A stretch of DNA of 64,000 bases from an uncultured Roseburia sp. (lineage in GTDB: Bacteria; Bacillota; Clostridia; Lachnospirales; Lachnospiraceae), in contig CANRSX010000024.1 in NCBI GenBank assembly GCA_947642555.1, forward strand, positions 1 to 64,000, in the 5' to 3' direction. Shown one piece after another: positions 52,201 through 60,790 of this stretch. The first letter of the stretch is position 1. The number at the start of each line of letters is the position of its first letter. A model generated the notes under the pieces. That model was not told the origin of the DNA. It searched no databases and saw nothing but the letters and a program-made list of their open reading frames with translations. Made by a program: the position numbers and the translations under genes.

Positions 52201-52834
52201 GCTCCGGATTGAGCGCATGATCGCGGAACGCCTTCACCGCGTCCATATTGCACATTTCCTTCAGATCCGCAAAATCCCACTTCTCGATCTTCTGGATCTC
52301 GTGGGAGGTACGGAATCCGTCAAAGAAGTTGATAAACGGAACTCTTCCCTCGATGGTCGCAAGGTGAGCAACCGGGCTTAAGTCCATAACCTCCTGCGGA
52401 TTGGTCTCGCACATCATCGCGAAACCGGTCTGGCGGCAGGCATACACGTCGCTGTGGTCACCGAAAATGTTTAAGGACTGCGTCGCAACGGTACGCGCCG
52501 ATACGTCGAACACACACGGAAGCATCTCGCCCGCGATCTTGTACATATTCGGGATCATAAGCAGAAGACCCTGGGACGCCGTAAAGGTGGTCGTTAACGC
52601 ACCGGCGGCGAGAGAACCGTGCACGGCGCCTGCTGCGCCCGCCTCGGACTCCATCTCCACAACCTTCACCTGATTGCCGAAAATATTCTCCTGACCTGCA
52701 GCGGACCACTGGTCGACAGAATCTGCCATCGGGCTGGATGGTGTGATTGGGTAAATCGCAGCGACATCTGTAAACGCATATGCTACATGAGCCGCAGCTG
52801 TGTTACCGTCCATTGACTGTTTTGCTCTGGACAT
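49289..52834 (-). CDS. nifJ: Pyruvate:ferredoxin (flavodoxin) oxidoreductase
   Basis: A 1181-residue single-chain enzyme that converts pyruvate and CoA to acetyl-CoA and CO2 and reduces ferredoxin, central to anaerobic energy metabolism. Domain I begins AAAHVAYAFTDVAAIYPITPSSPMA. The two ferredoxin-type clusters are CIQCNQCAFVC and CMGCGECVTVC near residues 690-760. A third proximal cluster uses Cys residues such as GSCAGCAET. The thiamine diphosphate site is GDGWAYDIGFGG and NTGGQASK near residue 985. Full length, start preceded by AAGGAGGAAGAATGA and its own strong promoter. Likely among the most highly expressed genes here. Confidence 0.96.
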   Translation of the reverse strand: MSRAKQSMDGNTAAAHVAYAFTDVAAIYPITPSSPMADSVDQWSAAGQENIFGNQVKVVEMESEAGAAGAVHGSLAAGALTTTFTASQGLLLMIPNMYKIAGEMLPCVFDVSARTVATQSLNIFGDHSDVYACRQTGFAMMCETNPQEVMDLSPVAHLATIEGRVPFINFFDGFRTSHEIQKIEKWDFADLKEMCNMDAVKAFRDHALNPEHPAMRGSHENGDVFFQHREACNTVYNELPAIVEKYMGKINEKLGTNYDLFNYYGAEDADRVIVAMGSINDVIEEVIDYLVAKGEKVGLLKVRLYRPWVAESFLKALPKTAKKVAVLDRTKEPGSLGDPLYLDVAATLREAGLDSIVLTGGRYGLGSKDTPPSSVFAVYKELENDAPKKRFTIGIVDDVTNLSLPEVKPAPITSAAGTVECKFWGLGGDGTVGANKNSTKIIGDHTDKYIQAYFQYDSKKTGGVTISHLRFGDKPIKSPYYINQADFVACHNPSYVTKGFKMVQDVKPGGVFMINCQWSDEELEHHLNAAAKKYIADNNIQLYTINAIDKAIEIGMGKRTNTILQSAFFKLANVMPIDEAVDFMKQAAKKSYGKKGDAIVEMNYKAIDAGVDAVHKVEVPASWSNPAADPAPAELKGRPATVKMVKEIMNPIALMDGDSLPVSAFIGNPDGQFEQGAAAYEKRGTAVTVPEWDAQKCIQCNQCAFVCSHATIRPFMLSEDEAKAAPEQIKLADTKPKATEYKYTMSVSPLDCMGCGECVTVCPVGAISMVPQESQAAEQPVFDYLVANVGKKPGMPADNTVKGSQFNQPLLEFSGSCAGCAETSYARLITQLFGEHMYISNATGCSSIWGGPAATSPYTVNKDSQKGPAWANSLFEDNAEHGLGMEIGQRVLREQAIASAEKCATSDKAPAELKAAFEKFMETKNDTKNNSAATDALVAELEKAAAAGCPDAKAALDKKDYLAKKSIWIFGGDGWAYDIGFGGLDHVLASGENVNVMVFDTEMYSNTGGQASKASNIGEVCQFAAAGKDIGKKSLAEIAMSYGYVYVAQIALGANMAHAVKILAEAEAYNGPSLIIGYAPCELHGVKGGMNHCQDEMKKAVAAGYWNLFSFNPALKAEGKNPFTLTSKPGDGTYQDFLNNETRYSRLTRAFPDRAERLFKESEDAAKERYEHLLRLVELYK

Positions 52835-52886
52835 TCATTCTTCCTCCTTCATCTTTATAGAGTATGTCTCTACGGACTTACTTATG

Positions 52887-52915
52887 ATTCTAGCATTTTA
52901 TTTGTCGATTGTAAA
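52887..52915 (-). promoter_or_regulatory. Promoter of nifJ
   Basis: Minus strand TTTACA (52910-52915), 17-base spacer, TAGAAT (52887-52892), about 50 bases upstream of the nifJ start. Confidence 0.75.
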
Positions 52916-53032
52916 GGTTTCCTGCTGTATGATTTTCGGAACATTTATGAGCTGAACATTTATGATGCGCAAATTTCCCCGGATCCGTTTTCATCCGACG
53001 GAAGATATGGTAAAATAGCGGCAGTAGAAAAT

Positions 53033-53533
53033 GTGATGTCCCCGGCGCCCCATTTCCGGCACGGAATTGTAAGCGGCAACATCCATTTTGCCATCAAAAC
53101 CGGTCTGAAAGGCAGCGGCTGTCTGGTATTTATGGGCAATCTGGATTTTTTGTACCACCCGGACGTCAATGACGATTACCTTTGCCCGGATATCATGGTC
53201 ATCTGTGACCGCAGCCACTTAAGGGGCGGGACTTACAGCGGAGTGCCCCGTTTTATCGCGGAGACCTTAAGCCCCTCCTCCGCGCACCGGGACCGGTCGG
53301 AGAAAATGAAGATCTATGAGCAGGCTGGCGTGGAGGAATACTGGATCGTATCCCCCCGGGGCTCCCTTGAAATTTATTATCTGAAAGACGGAGCGTATGT
53401 GCTGGAACAAAGCTTTCTGCTCCAGGATGTAAAAGACGAGGACGATTATAACGCAGAGGAAGAGCTGTCCTTACGCGCGTTTCCTCATATTAAAATGACC
53501 CTCGGCGAGATCTTCGAGGGCGTAAATGAATAA
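53033..53533 (+). CDS. Uma2-family (DUF820) putative endonuclease, start uncertain
   Basis: A protein of a PD-(D/E)XK nuclease-fold family that is multicopy in some bacteria and of unclear function. Family text includes MSPAPHFRHGIVSGNI, CPDIMVICDRSHL, FIAETLSPSSAHRDRSEKM and YEQAGVEEYWIVSPRG; the Asp and Glu-x-Lys-like active-site positions are partly visible (D...ETLSPSS). The only start found is a GTG at 53033, but the reading frame is open further upstream and encodes RYGKIAAVENVMSPAP-like text that homologues have before this point. No in-frame ATG exists there. Either a rare start is used or the 5' end is decayed. Confidence 0.65.
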   Translation: MMSPAPHFRHGIVSGNIHFAIKTGLKGSGCLVFMGNLDFLYHPDVNDDYLCPDIMVICDRSHLRGGTYSGVPRFIAETLSPSSAHRDRSEKMKIYEQAGVEEYWIVSPRGSLEIYYLKDGAYVLEQSFLLQDVKDEDDYNAEEELSLRAFPHIKMTLGEIFEGVNE

Positions 53534-53558
53534 ACCTGCGCAGAAACGGAGGGAAACC

Positions 53559-54083
53559 ATGATTTACAGCGAAAAAGACGGGATACGGATCCGCGACCTT
53601 ATGCAGGAGGACGCGCAGATTTTTACGGACGGCGAAAATGCCCAGGGCTGGAATACGTCCATCGATAAATTTCTGCTCCGGCTGCGGGATCAGGCGAACG
53701 GGACCGCCGTGGCGCTGGCCGCGGAGTACCTGGGCCGGCCCGCCGGTTATATCAACGTCTACCCAGATCCCGCAACCGGCGCCTTCGCGGGCACCGGCTG
53801 GCCGGAGATCGTCGATTTCGGCGTGCTGGAACGATACCGCAGGCATGGCGTCGGCAGCCGGCTGATGGATGTCGCCGAGGAGATCGCCGCCGGATACGCC
53901 GACACGGTCTGGCTGGGCGTCGGCCTGCACAGCGGCTACGGCAGCGCCCAGCGGATGTACGTAAAACGCGGCTATGTCCCCGACGGCTCCGGCGTCTGGT
54001 TTCGCGACCAGATCTGTCCGCCCTACACGGACTGCTGCAATGACGACGACCTGGTGCTGTATGTTTCGAAGAGGCTGCGGTAA
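53559..54083 (+). CDS. GNAT-family N-acetyltransferase
   Basis: A 174-residue GNAT acetyltransferase, transferring acetyl from acetyl-CoA to an amine. The CoA-binding region is VLERYRRHGVGSRLMDVAEEIAAG near residue 95, of the R/QxxGxG/A type, preceded by YINVYPD and followed by GLHSGYGSAQRMYVKRGYVPDG, which is the usual end of the fold. The substrate (small molecule or protein N-terminus) is unknown. The start at 53559 follows GGAGGGAAACC; an in-frame ATG at 53526 overlaps the stop of the Uma2 gene and would add 11 residues. Probably co-transcribed with it. Confidence 0.85.
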   Translation: MIYSEKDGIRIRDLMQEDAQIFTDGENAQGWNTSIDKFLLRLRDQANGTAVALAAEYLGRPAGYINVYPDPATGAFAGTGWPEIVDFGVLERYRRHGVGSRLMDVAEEIAAGYADTVWLGVGLHSGYGSAQRMYVKRGYVPDGSGVWFRDQICPPYTDCCNDDDLVLYVSKRLR

Positions 54084-54109
54084 TGCCGTTGTAAAAGGAG
54101 ATCTTCCAA

Positions 54110-55816
54110 ATGAAACTGCCCCGAAAAAATTCCCTGATTTTCCGGTTATTTACCGGCGTTCTGGCCTTTATGATCCCTGTCAGCAGTCTTCTGTTCGCAT
54201 ATGCGCTCTATTCGCGGCATGCGGTCCTGAAGCAGGCATATTCTAATTACACAGACTATGCCGGGCTGATCAGCGGGCAGATCGATCACCAGCTGTCCGA
54301 CCTGGAATCGTACCTCACCGGCATTCATTATGTCGATGACAATATCGCCCACATGCGCAGGACGACGGATCCGAATGCCCGTTACCTGGACGCCTGCACG
54401 GTCAACAGCCTGACGGAAAGCTATCTGCGCATCCACACGGCTCCCATGCTCTTTTTTATTACCTGCGAGGGGCTGCGCATTCCTGCCGTCTCCACCTTCA
54501 CGACCGGCCAGTCCTCCATCGAAATGTCTGCGCTGATCCGGCAGCTGCGCGACGGAGAGCACGATTATTCCTCTATGGAATTTATTCCCGTACAGCTCGG
54601 TGATGCCTGGTATCTGCTGGAATATTTTGAGAAGGACGGCGTTTCACTTGGCATCATCATTGATCTTACATCCATGATTACACTGTCTGATTTTCAGGAT
54701 TCCGCCATAACCGCCGTCTATTTCCGCGATCTGTCCGGACAGCCTTTGACAAATGTATCCGCTCAGACTCCGACTGACAACACCGGAGGGGCGCAGGGTG
54801 ACTCCGGAACCGTTGGCAGAAAGCAGGCCATGGTCATCCATGCTCCCTTATCCATGGCGCCGGTTGAGCTGACCATCGAAATTCCCAGCGATCAGGTGAC
54901 CGGAAAGCTCGCCCTGCTGTTTCCCTTTGCTCTCCTGCTGCTGGCCGCCTCCGTTGCCAGCCTGTTCGCCTATTTATTCTACATCCGACGGCAGATTGCA
55001 GGCCCTCTGCATCACCTGGAGGATACTATCCGCCGGATTGAGAAAAACGGGCTGGAGCACAGGGTGGAATTTTCCGGCGCTACGGATGAAATCGCCGGGG
55101 TTTACTGTACCTTTAACTCTTTTGTCGAGCATATTTCCCGGCTGAAGATGCAGACCTATGAGGAAAAGCTCTCAAGACAGCAGACAGAGCTGCAGTATTT
55201 AAGGCTCCAGCTGCGCCCGCATTTTTTCCTGAATTCGCTCAAGAGCATCTTTGCGCTGGCCCAGCGCGGTGATTTCGTCCTGATTCAGGACTATGTCCTG
55301 TGTCTCTCCAGCCACTACCGGTTCCTGCTCTATGACACCAGTGATCTGATCCCGCTGCAGGACGAGCTGAAGCACACACAGAATTATGTCCAGCTGCAGC
55401 GGATCGGCTATAATCTTCCCATCGAATGCCAGGTCAGCATCAGCTGCGCCCCTGATCTCGTCCTGGTGCCGACGCTGGTATTGCAGACATTTGTAGAAAA
55501 TTCCATCAAATACGCCGTGATTCCGGGACAGACATTAAAGATCACTCTGAGCGCACAGTTGAACCGTTCCGATGATATTTTCGGACTCAATTTCACGATT
55601 CAGGACAACGGCCCGGGCTTTTCCGAAGACATCCTCACAGAAATGCAGGAGGATGAGTCCGGATTTTTTGAACAGCACAAGGGCTTCGGCAATCTGAAAC
55701 GCCGCCTGGCCCTGATCTATACGGAGGAAACCTTTATTTATATGTACAATCACCCGGACGGCGGCGCTGTCGTAGATATCTTGCTGCCCTGTCTGGCAAA
55801 GGAGGAACAGGGATGA
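54110..55816 (+). CDS. YesM-type sensor histidine kinase
   Basis: A 568-residue membrane kinase. The first membrane segment is FRLFTGVLAFMIPVSSLLFAYAL, an extracellular sensor fills about residues 40-260, and the second segment is LALLFPFALLLLAASVASLFAYLFYI. A HAMP domain follows, then the His_kinase domain with QLRPHFFLNSLKSIFAL, where the His after Pro is phosphorylated. The ATP-binding domain has VENSIKYAV and DNGPGFSED. Kinases of this type usually sense sugars through the extracellular domain or a binding protein. It overlaps the response regulator by four bases. AAGGAG precedes the start. Confidence 0.9.
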   Translation: MKLPRKNSLIFRLFTGVLAFMIPVSSLLFAYALYSRHAVLKQAYSNYTDYAGLISGQIDHQLSDLESYLTGIHYVDDNIAHMRRTTDPNARYLDACTVNSLTESYLRIHTAPMLFFITCEGLRIPAVSTFTTGQSSIEMSALIRQLRDGEHDYSSMEFIPVQLGDAWYLLEYFEKDGVSLGIIIDLTSMITLSDFQDSAITAVYFRDLSGQPLTNVSAQTPTDNTGGAQGDSGTVGRKQAMVIHAPLSMAPVELTIEIPSDQVTGKLALLFPFALLLLAASVASLFAYLFYIRRQIAGPLHHLEDTIRRIEKNGLEHRVEFSGATDEIAGVYCTFNSFVEHISRLKMQTYEEKLSRQQTELQYLRLQLRPHFFLNSLKSIFALAQRGDFVLIQDYVLCLSSHYRFLLYDTSDLIPLQDELKHTQNYVQLQRIGYNLPIECQVSISCAPDLVLVPTLVLQTFVENSIKYAVIPGQTLKITLSAQLNRSDDIFGLNFTIQDNGPGFSEDILTEMQEDESGFFEQHKGFGNLKRRLALIYTEETFIYMYNHPDGGAVVDILLPCLAKEEQG

Positions 55817-57408
55817 ACATACTGATTGTCGACGACCAGAAACAGGTGGTGCAGGGAATCCTCTCCGGCATTCCCTGGAGGGAAATATCCGAAATCCGCG
55901 ATGTCTTTTCCGCCTGTACAGCCAGAGAGGCCCGGCACATTTTTGTCAACCATACCATTGACCTGATCATCAGCGATATCGAAATGCCCGGCGAAAACGG
56001 CATTGAACTGGTACACTGGGTGCGGGATCATTTTCCCGAGACACTCTGTATCTTTCTGACCGCTCACGCCAACTTTGACTACGCGCAGAATGCGATCCGC
56101 TTAAACTGCGTGGACTATATCCTTCAGCCCGTCCGGTATGACGTGTTGCGGGCCGCCATCGAAAAGGCGGTGCTGCTTCTGGTCGAACGGCAGAAGGAGC
56201 AGGAGCTGATGAATCACAATATTTTCTGGAATACCCACAGAGATGAGCTGGAGCTTCAGATCTGGCTGGAATTTCTTCAGGGCGACACGGCGTCCGCCGA
56301 CATTACGGGTTTTCTTGACAAAGCCTCCCGCCTGAACCTGTCCATTCCGGTGCAGTCACCCTATGTCCTTCTGCTCATCGGACAGACCCTCTCCGGCAGC
56401 ACACTGGACGAGCTGGCGGACGGGCAGTCCCTGCAGACACTAAAACAGCTGGCGCAGGATTTCTTTGCTCCCGTGCAGGGCTATCAGTGCCTCATCGAAC
56501 GGGAGGAACAGCAGTTTCTGTATCTTTTCAGTACCGATACGACAGAGGATACCATTCAGACGATTGTGCAGACTTTTGTAGATATGTGTCAGAATCAATA
56601 CGACATTCATCCCGCCGTATATTTCGGCTATGCCGGCGGTCCGGGCCGACTGCCCGGCCTGTATCAGAAACTCCTGGCCAGGAAGGCACAGAATATTGCC
56701 GCCTACCCCGGCTTATTCAGCTGCGTGGAGCCGCCGGAAGCCGCCTGCGGCGCCATGCCCTCCACGCAGAACTGGAGCGATTACTTCGTCCGTCAGATAA
56801 CGGATCCCATCCGCAATTCCATACAGTCCTGCATTGAGCGCAGCACCGCCGCCGGGACGATGAACAGCATGACACTGCTGACACTCCAGCAGTACTTCAT
56901 CCTGTCCTTCCACACCTCCCTTAAGATGCGCTCCGTCCGCTTTCGCACTGTGATGGAACAGGAGGGTGTGTTTGAGGCATTTGCTGTCTCCACCCGATCC
57001 GTAGAGGACTTTTATCATTTTATCGATACGATTTTTCAGATCAACCGGACACTCTCAAAGGAGGAACAGACGGATCCGGCCAGCCTCATCGAAACCGCCC
57101 AGGACTACATCGCCAGGCATATCGCCTCCGGTGAGCTCTCACGGCAGAGCATCGCGGCGGATATCCACGTGAGCGAGAGCTATCTCTCCCATCTGTTCCA
57201 AAAGCAGACCGGCCTTTCCCTGACCGACTATATCGTCAGCCAGCGGATGAAGCTGGGCCGGTCGCTGATCTTAGAAACCACCATGCCGATCAGCCTGGTG
57301 GCAGCAAAGACCGGATACAATTCCGCCTCCTATTTCATCCGGGCATTCCGGAAGGAATACGGCATGACGCCGTCAGAATACCGGAAGCGGGAAAAGGAAC
57401 GCGGATAA
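55813..57408 (+). CDS. YesN-type response regulator with AraC DNA-binding domain
   Basis: A 531-residue regulator. The receiver domain begins MNILIVDDQKQ, with the phosphoacceptor in LIISDIEMPGENGIELV near residue 55. A large middle region (130-420) is typical of YesN proteins and of unknown fold. The C-terminal AraC domain has IAADIHVSESYLSHLFQKQTGLSLTDY and VAAKTGYNSASYFIRAFRKEYGMTPSEYRK. It is the partner of the kinase at 54110 and probably activates the convergent operon at 57413-64000, which encodes a sugar importer and two carbohydrate-active enzymes. Confidence 0.9.
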   Translation: MNILIVDDQKQVVQGILSGIPWREISEIRDVFSACTAREARHIFVNHTIDLIISDIEMPGENGIELVHWVRDHFPETLCIFLTAHANFDYAQNAIRLNCVDYILQPVRYDVLRAAIEKAVLLLVERQKEQELMNHNIFWNTHRDELELQIWLEFLQGDTASADITGFLDKASRLNLSIPVQSPYVLLLIGQTLSGSTLDELADGQSLQTLKQLAQDFFAPVQGYQCLIEREEQQFLYLFSTDTTEDTIQTIVQTFVDMCQNQYDIHPAVYFGYAGGPGRLPGLYQKLLARKAQNIAAYPGLFSCVEPPEAACGAMPSTQNWSDYFVRQITDPIRNSIQSCIERSTAAGTMNSMTLLTLQQYFILSFHTSLKMRSVRFRTVMEQEGVFEAFAVSTRSVEDFYHFIDTIFQINRTLSKEEQTDPASLIETAQDYIARHIASGELSRQSIAADIHVSESYLSHLFQKQTGLSLTDYIVSQRMKLGRSLILETTMPISLVAAKTGYNSASYFIRAFRKEYGMTPSEYRKREKERG

Positions 57409-57426
57409 CGCTTCACAATATCCGCG
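57400..57426. terminator. Stem-loop spanning two convergent stop codons
   Basis: CGCGGATA (57400-57407) and TATCCGCG (57419-57426) pair perfectly around an 11-base loop that holds the end of the response regulator and of the esterase. No T run follows on either side, so termination is unproven. Confidence 0.55.
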
Positions 57427-59041
57427 GCAGGTTTCCGTTCTGCTCCGCATAGTCGGCGATCAGCAGATCCGTCCCTTCCCGCAGACCTTCATGCGCCGTG
57501 ATCTCATCCCCCAGCTCGATCCAGCCGTAGCTCTCATCACTTCTGGGCCACCGGGGCAGACCTGCTCCGTTCGGGTCGCCGGTTCTGATAAAGTTCGCCC
57601 AGTAAGAGCACATCTGATCCGCAAGCTTAAAATCATATGCCCTCCACGGCCTTGCCGGCGGATTGTCCTCCCTTAAGGATGCGAACATATACCACAGCTC
57701 CGAGGAATGCCATGCCAGAAGGAAATCCCGGTCCCGCTCTGTGCCCGCATCCTCCGGTCTTGTAGGCGGGACATGGGAAAAGAGGTAGGAATATGTGCGC
57801 GCCTCTGGGTTCTTTTTCGCCCTGTACGCGCCAAAGTACCGGGATTTGTACATGCCGAGCATACCGCAGAGCCCCTTTGCCGCCAGATACCGCGCCGTCG
57901 GGTCCGCCGTCTCATCCGTCACCGGCACCAGTTTTTCAAATGCATGCTTCTCATACAGCTCATCCCCCAGAAGCCCCCTGGCCGCCCGGTAAAATTCCTC
58001 TTTTGTCATCCTGCCGCTGCCCCCCAGGAAAAAGCCTTTGCGCATCGCCAGCTCTCCCCAGTTGACGCCGGAGAGATAATCACAATGGCCGGCATACCGG
58101 TCAATCGCCTCCTCCTCCCTCTCACAGGCCACATAATCCCCGTCAAAAACCATGCTTCCGGGAATCATAACCGCGTCCGGATCGTTAAAATCAAACCTGG
58201 GAAGCTTCGTGTAAAAAATCTCCGCGTCCATGGCACGCAGTTCCTCCACCGTGCAGTCCGGATTCACGCCGATGGCCTCAAAGTAACGTCTCGCACGCCG
58301 CTCTTCATCTTCAATTGCCGTATAATGTGCATTCCAATTCAGACTGCTCTGGTTGATCACCCGCTTAATCCGGCCGCGCTGATAGGGCGAGGATGCCAGT
58401 GCTCCGCTTTTTGCCGTGCCGCCGGACTGTCCTCCCACTGTGATATTGTCCGGGTCGCCGCCAAAGGCCGCGATATTTTCACTGACCCAGTCAAGGGCTT
58501 TCACCTCGTCCATCAGTCCGTAATTGCCGCTTTTGCCGCCCTGCTCTTCAGAGAGCTGGCTGCAGCAGAGGTATCCGAAGATATTCAGGCGCTGGCCCAC
58601 TGTCACCACGACGATCCCACGCCTGGCCAGCTCACTGTTGTCAAACTCCGTCTCGAAGGAGTAGCCCGTATTCAGTCCGCCTCCGTGGAACCACATGAAG
58701 ACCGGACGCTTCTCCCCGGCAGAGGCCGCCCCTGTCGTCACATTCAGATACAGGCAGTCCTCATCATTCTTCGGATGTCCCATGTAATAAAAATCCGTCG
58801 CCCAGGGTTCAAAGGAAGGTCCTGTTCCCATGTCCTGCCGCGCCATCGCAGGATAGGTGTCACAGGCGCGCACTCCCTCCCAGCAGTCCGGATCCGCCGG
58901 CGGCCGCCACCGCAGCTCTCCCAGGGGCGGCGCAGCGTAGGGAATCCCCTTAAAATACGTGATCCCCTCATATTCCTTTCGGTCTGAAGTCACGCCGCTG
59001 ACTTTTCCGTATTTCGTCTCCACAATCCCGATTGATTTCAC
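57413..59041 (-). CDS. Carboxylesterase type B
   Basis: A 542-residue alpha/beta-hydrolase of the carboxylesterase/para-nitrobenzyl esterase type. The nucleophile is in ITVGGQSGGTAKS near residue 205, the oxyanion region is WFHGGGLNTGYS, and LRWRPPADPDCWEG and DEDCLYLNV are usual family text. No signal peptide, so it is probably cytoplasmic. It starts with a GTG that overlaps the stop of the GH5 gene by four bases, preceded by GAGG. In this operon it may remove acetyl or feruloyl groups from imported plant oligosaccharides (inference from neighbours). Confidence 0.88.
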   Translation of the reverse strand: MKSIGIVETKYGKVSGVTSDRKEYEGITYFKGIPYAAPPLGELRWRPPADPDCWEGVRACDTYPAMARQDMGTGPSFEPWATDFYYMGHPKNDEDCLYLNVTTGAASAGEKRPVFMWFHGGGLNTGYSFETEFDNSELARRGIVVVTVGQRLNIFGYLCCSQLSEEQGGKSGNYGLMDEVKALDWVSENIAAFGGDPDNITVGGQSGGTAKSGALASSPYQRGRIKRVINQSSLNWNAHYTAIEDEERRARRYFEAIGVNPDCTVEELRAMDAEIFYTKLPRFDFNDPDAVMIPGSMVFDGDYVACEREEEAIDRYAGHCDYLSGVNWGELAMRKGFFLGGSGRMTKEEFYRAARGLLGDELYEKHAFEKLVPVTDETADPTARYLAAKGLCGMLGMYKSRYFGAYRAKKNPEARTYSYLFSHVPPTRPEDAGTERDRDFLLAWHSSELWYMFASLREDNPPARPWRAYDFKLADQMCSYWANFIRTGDPNGAGLPRWPRSDESYGWIELGDEITAHEGLREGTDLLIADYAEQNGNLPRIL

Positions 59042-60777
59042 TCCGATACCTCATCTTTCCCAAAATCCAGTGAACAGATCAGAACCCTTCCGCTCTCTGC
59101 CTTCACCGTAACCGTATACGCCTCTCCCCGGGGCAGCGTCACCGTATCCAGGCTGCAGGCCGCACCGGTCTGATCCGCCGTGACCTCGACGGCGGCCCCC
59201 TCACCGCTCTGGCGGCTGATATAGCTGAGCGTCAGCCGCGTCGCCTCCAGCGGATAGAGCTTCAGCTGCACCGGACAGTCCCCGTCCACATCATAAATCG
59301 TATAGTTCGCATGCTCTCCCGCGGAAAGCTCCAGCCACAGATTCTCACAGGGCCTTGTCGCCGCAAAGGGTGTCTCAAACAGCCCCGGCACCGATCCCCC
59401 CGGCTTCACCACCAGCTTTGTGTGGTCTTCCGAGCGGTAATTAAAGGGGTTGCTGTAGGGCCAGCCCGCCGTGTAGGTGTCATCGTCCTTAAACCGGCTG
59501 TCATAGTGAATGCCCAGAACATGGATCCCCGGCTGGCGGAGCATATACCGGTGAAGCTCTGGCCTGGTCTGTGCACAGTGTTCAAATTTACAGTTTTCCA
59601 GCAGCTCATCAAAGATCTTCTGGCTCTCCGCATAAGAGGGTCTCGGTCCCTTTCCTTTGATATAGGCAATGATCTCATCCCAGCGATCCGGCATCGGATA
59701 GGTATAGGGAGCCGTACCACCGTGATCCTCGGTATCCATCGCCTTCCAGCTGAAATAATTGTAACCGATTCCAAGGTCCGACAGAAGATCCAGTATAAAG
59801 CTCACCTCCTGCTCCACACCGCTGCCCTCGCCATACCACACGGGAACATTCAGCCGCAGGGAGACCTCCAGCCATTTGGAAACGGTTTTTAACTCCGGTT
59901 TGATATTGTGCTCGTGGAACACCATCACCCAGTTATGGCACTCCGGGTCCACGGTCTCGTCAAAGCCCACCGTATCGTGGGCAAAGGACGAACTCTGTAA
60001 AAAGATGATATGCTTACGGTCCAGTTTCCGGATCCGGGCGATGGTCTCGTCGTAAAACCTCCTCAGCTCCGGCCGCAGATAATGGCTCCATTCCAGTGCG
60101 ATCGGCTCGTTGAGCAACTCATAGCCCGCGACAATCCATCTGTCCCGGTAACGCCTGGCCAGCTCCTCCCACAGCACGATGGTGCGCTCCCAGGATTCCG
60201 GCTCCACGAACAGCCGCGGCATATTGTCAATGCCATTATCACAGCTGACCGATGACTGCCCGCCCACTGCCGCGTGCAGATCGAGAATCACGTACAGCCG
60301 GTACTGCTCGCACCAGTCAATCAGCTGATCCAGCATCGCAAGACTGTCCTCATTGAACTGATATCCCGGCTCCTCATATAAGAGCCCTGCCGCATCCAGT
60401 GGCAGACGCACGGAATTATATCCCAGCTCTGCCATCTCCTTAAGGTCCCTCTCCCCCATCATGCCGCGGTACCAGGCCGGCCAGAACCCCTTCACGTACT
60501 CTGTGCCGCAGAGCTCCCGGATGGCATCATTCATGGTTCTTCCCCGGTCAAACCGGATGTTATAGGCCACCGAACCGTCCAGCGGCGTCATGCCAAAGCC
60601 GCCTCCGATCCCGCTCTGGAGATAGCCCTCCGGCACCATCCATCCCCCGGCGGCCCAGCCCTTAAGGATCACGGTCTCACCCTCCTCATTCCGGATCCGT
60701 CTGCCGTCCGTGTGCAGATAACCCCGGACCATGGAATTTCCCCGGGCTCCATACGGTAATGTATGTTCGTTTGTCAT
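59038..60777 (-). CDS. Glycoside hydrolase family 5-like enzyme
   Basis: A 579-residue retaining glycoside hydrolase with a TIM barrel in the first 430 residues. LYVILDLHAAVGGQ, YELLNEPIALEW (acid/base Glu after Asn) and VPVWYGEGSGVEQEV (nucleophile Glu) are the expected catalytic elements. The final 130 residues form a beta-rich domain that I cannot name. No signal peptide is present, so it likely acts on imported oligosaccharides. Substrates in the family range over cellulose, mannan, xylan and glucans; sequence alone does not decide. It follows the LplC-type permease by 13 bases, with AGGAGG before the start. Confidence 0.83.
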   Translation of the reverse strand: MTNEHTLPYGARGNSMVRGYLHTDGRRIRNEEGETVILKGWAAGGWMVPEGYLQSGIGGGFGMTPLDGSVAYNIRFDRGRTMNDAIRELCGTEYVKGFWPAWYRGMMGERDLKEMAELGYNSVRLPLDAAGLLYEEPGYQFNEDSLAMLDQLIDWCEQYRLYVILDLHAAVGGQSSVSCDNGIDNMPRLFVEPESWERTIVLWEELARRYRDRWIVAGYELLNEPIALEWSHYLRPELRRFYDETIARIRKLDRKHIIFLQSSSFAHDTVGFDETVDPECHNWVMVFHEHNIKPELKTVSKWLEVSLRLNVPVWYGEGSGVEQEVSFILDLLSDLGIGYNYFSWKAMDTEDHGGTAPYTYPMPDRWDEIIAYIKGKGPRPSYAESQKIFDELLENCKFEHCAQTRPELHRYMLRQPGIHVLGIHYDSRFKDDDTYTAGWPYSNPFNYRSEDHTKLVVKPGGSVPGLFETPFAATRPCENLWLELSAGEHANYTIYDVDGDCPVQLKLYPLEATRLTLSYISRQSGEGAAVEVTADQTGAACSLDTVTLPRGEAYTVTVKAESGRVLICSLDFGKDEVSE

Positions 60778-60790
60778 AATCTGTATCCTC

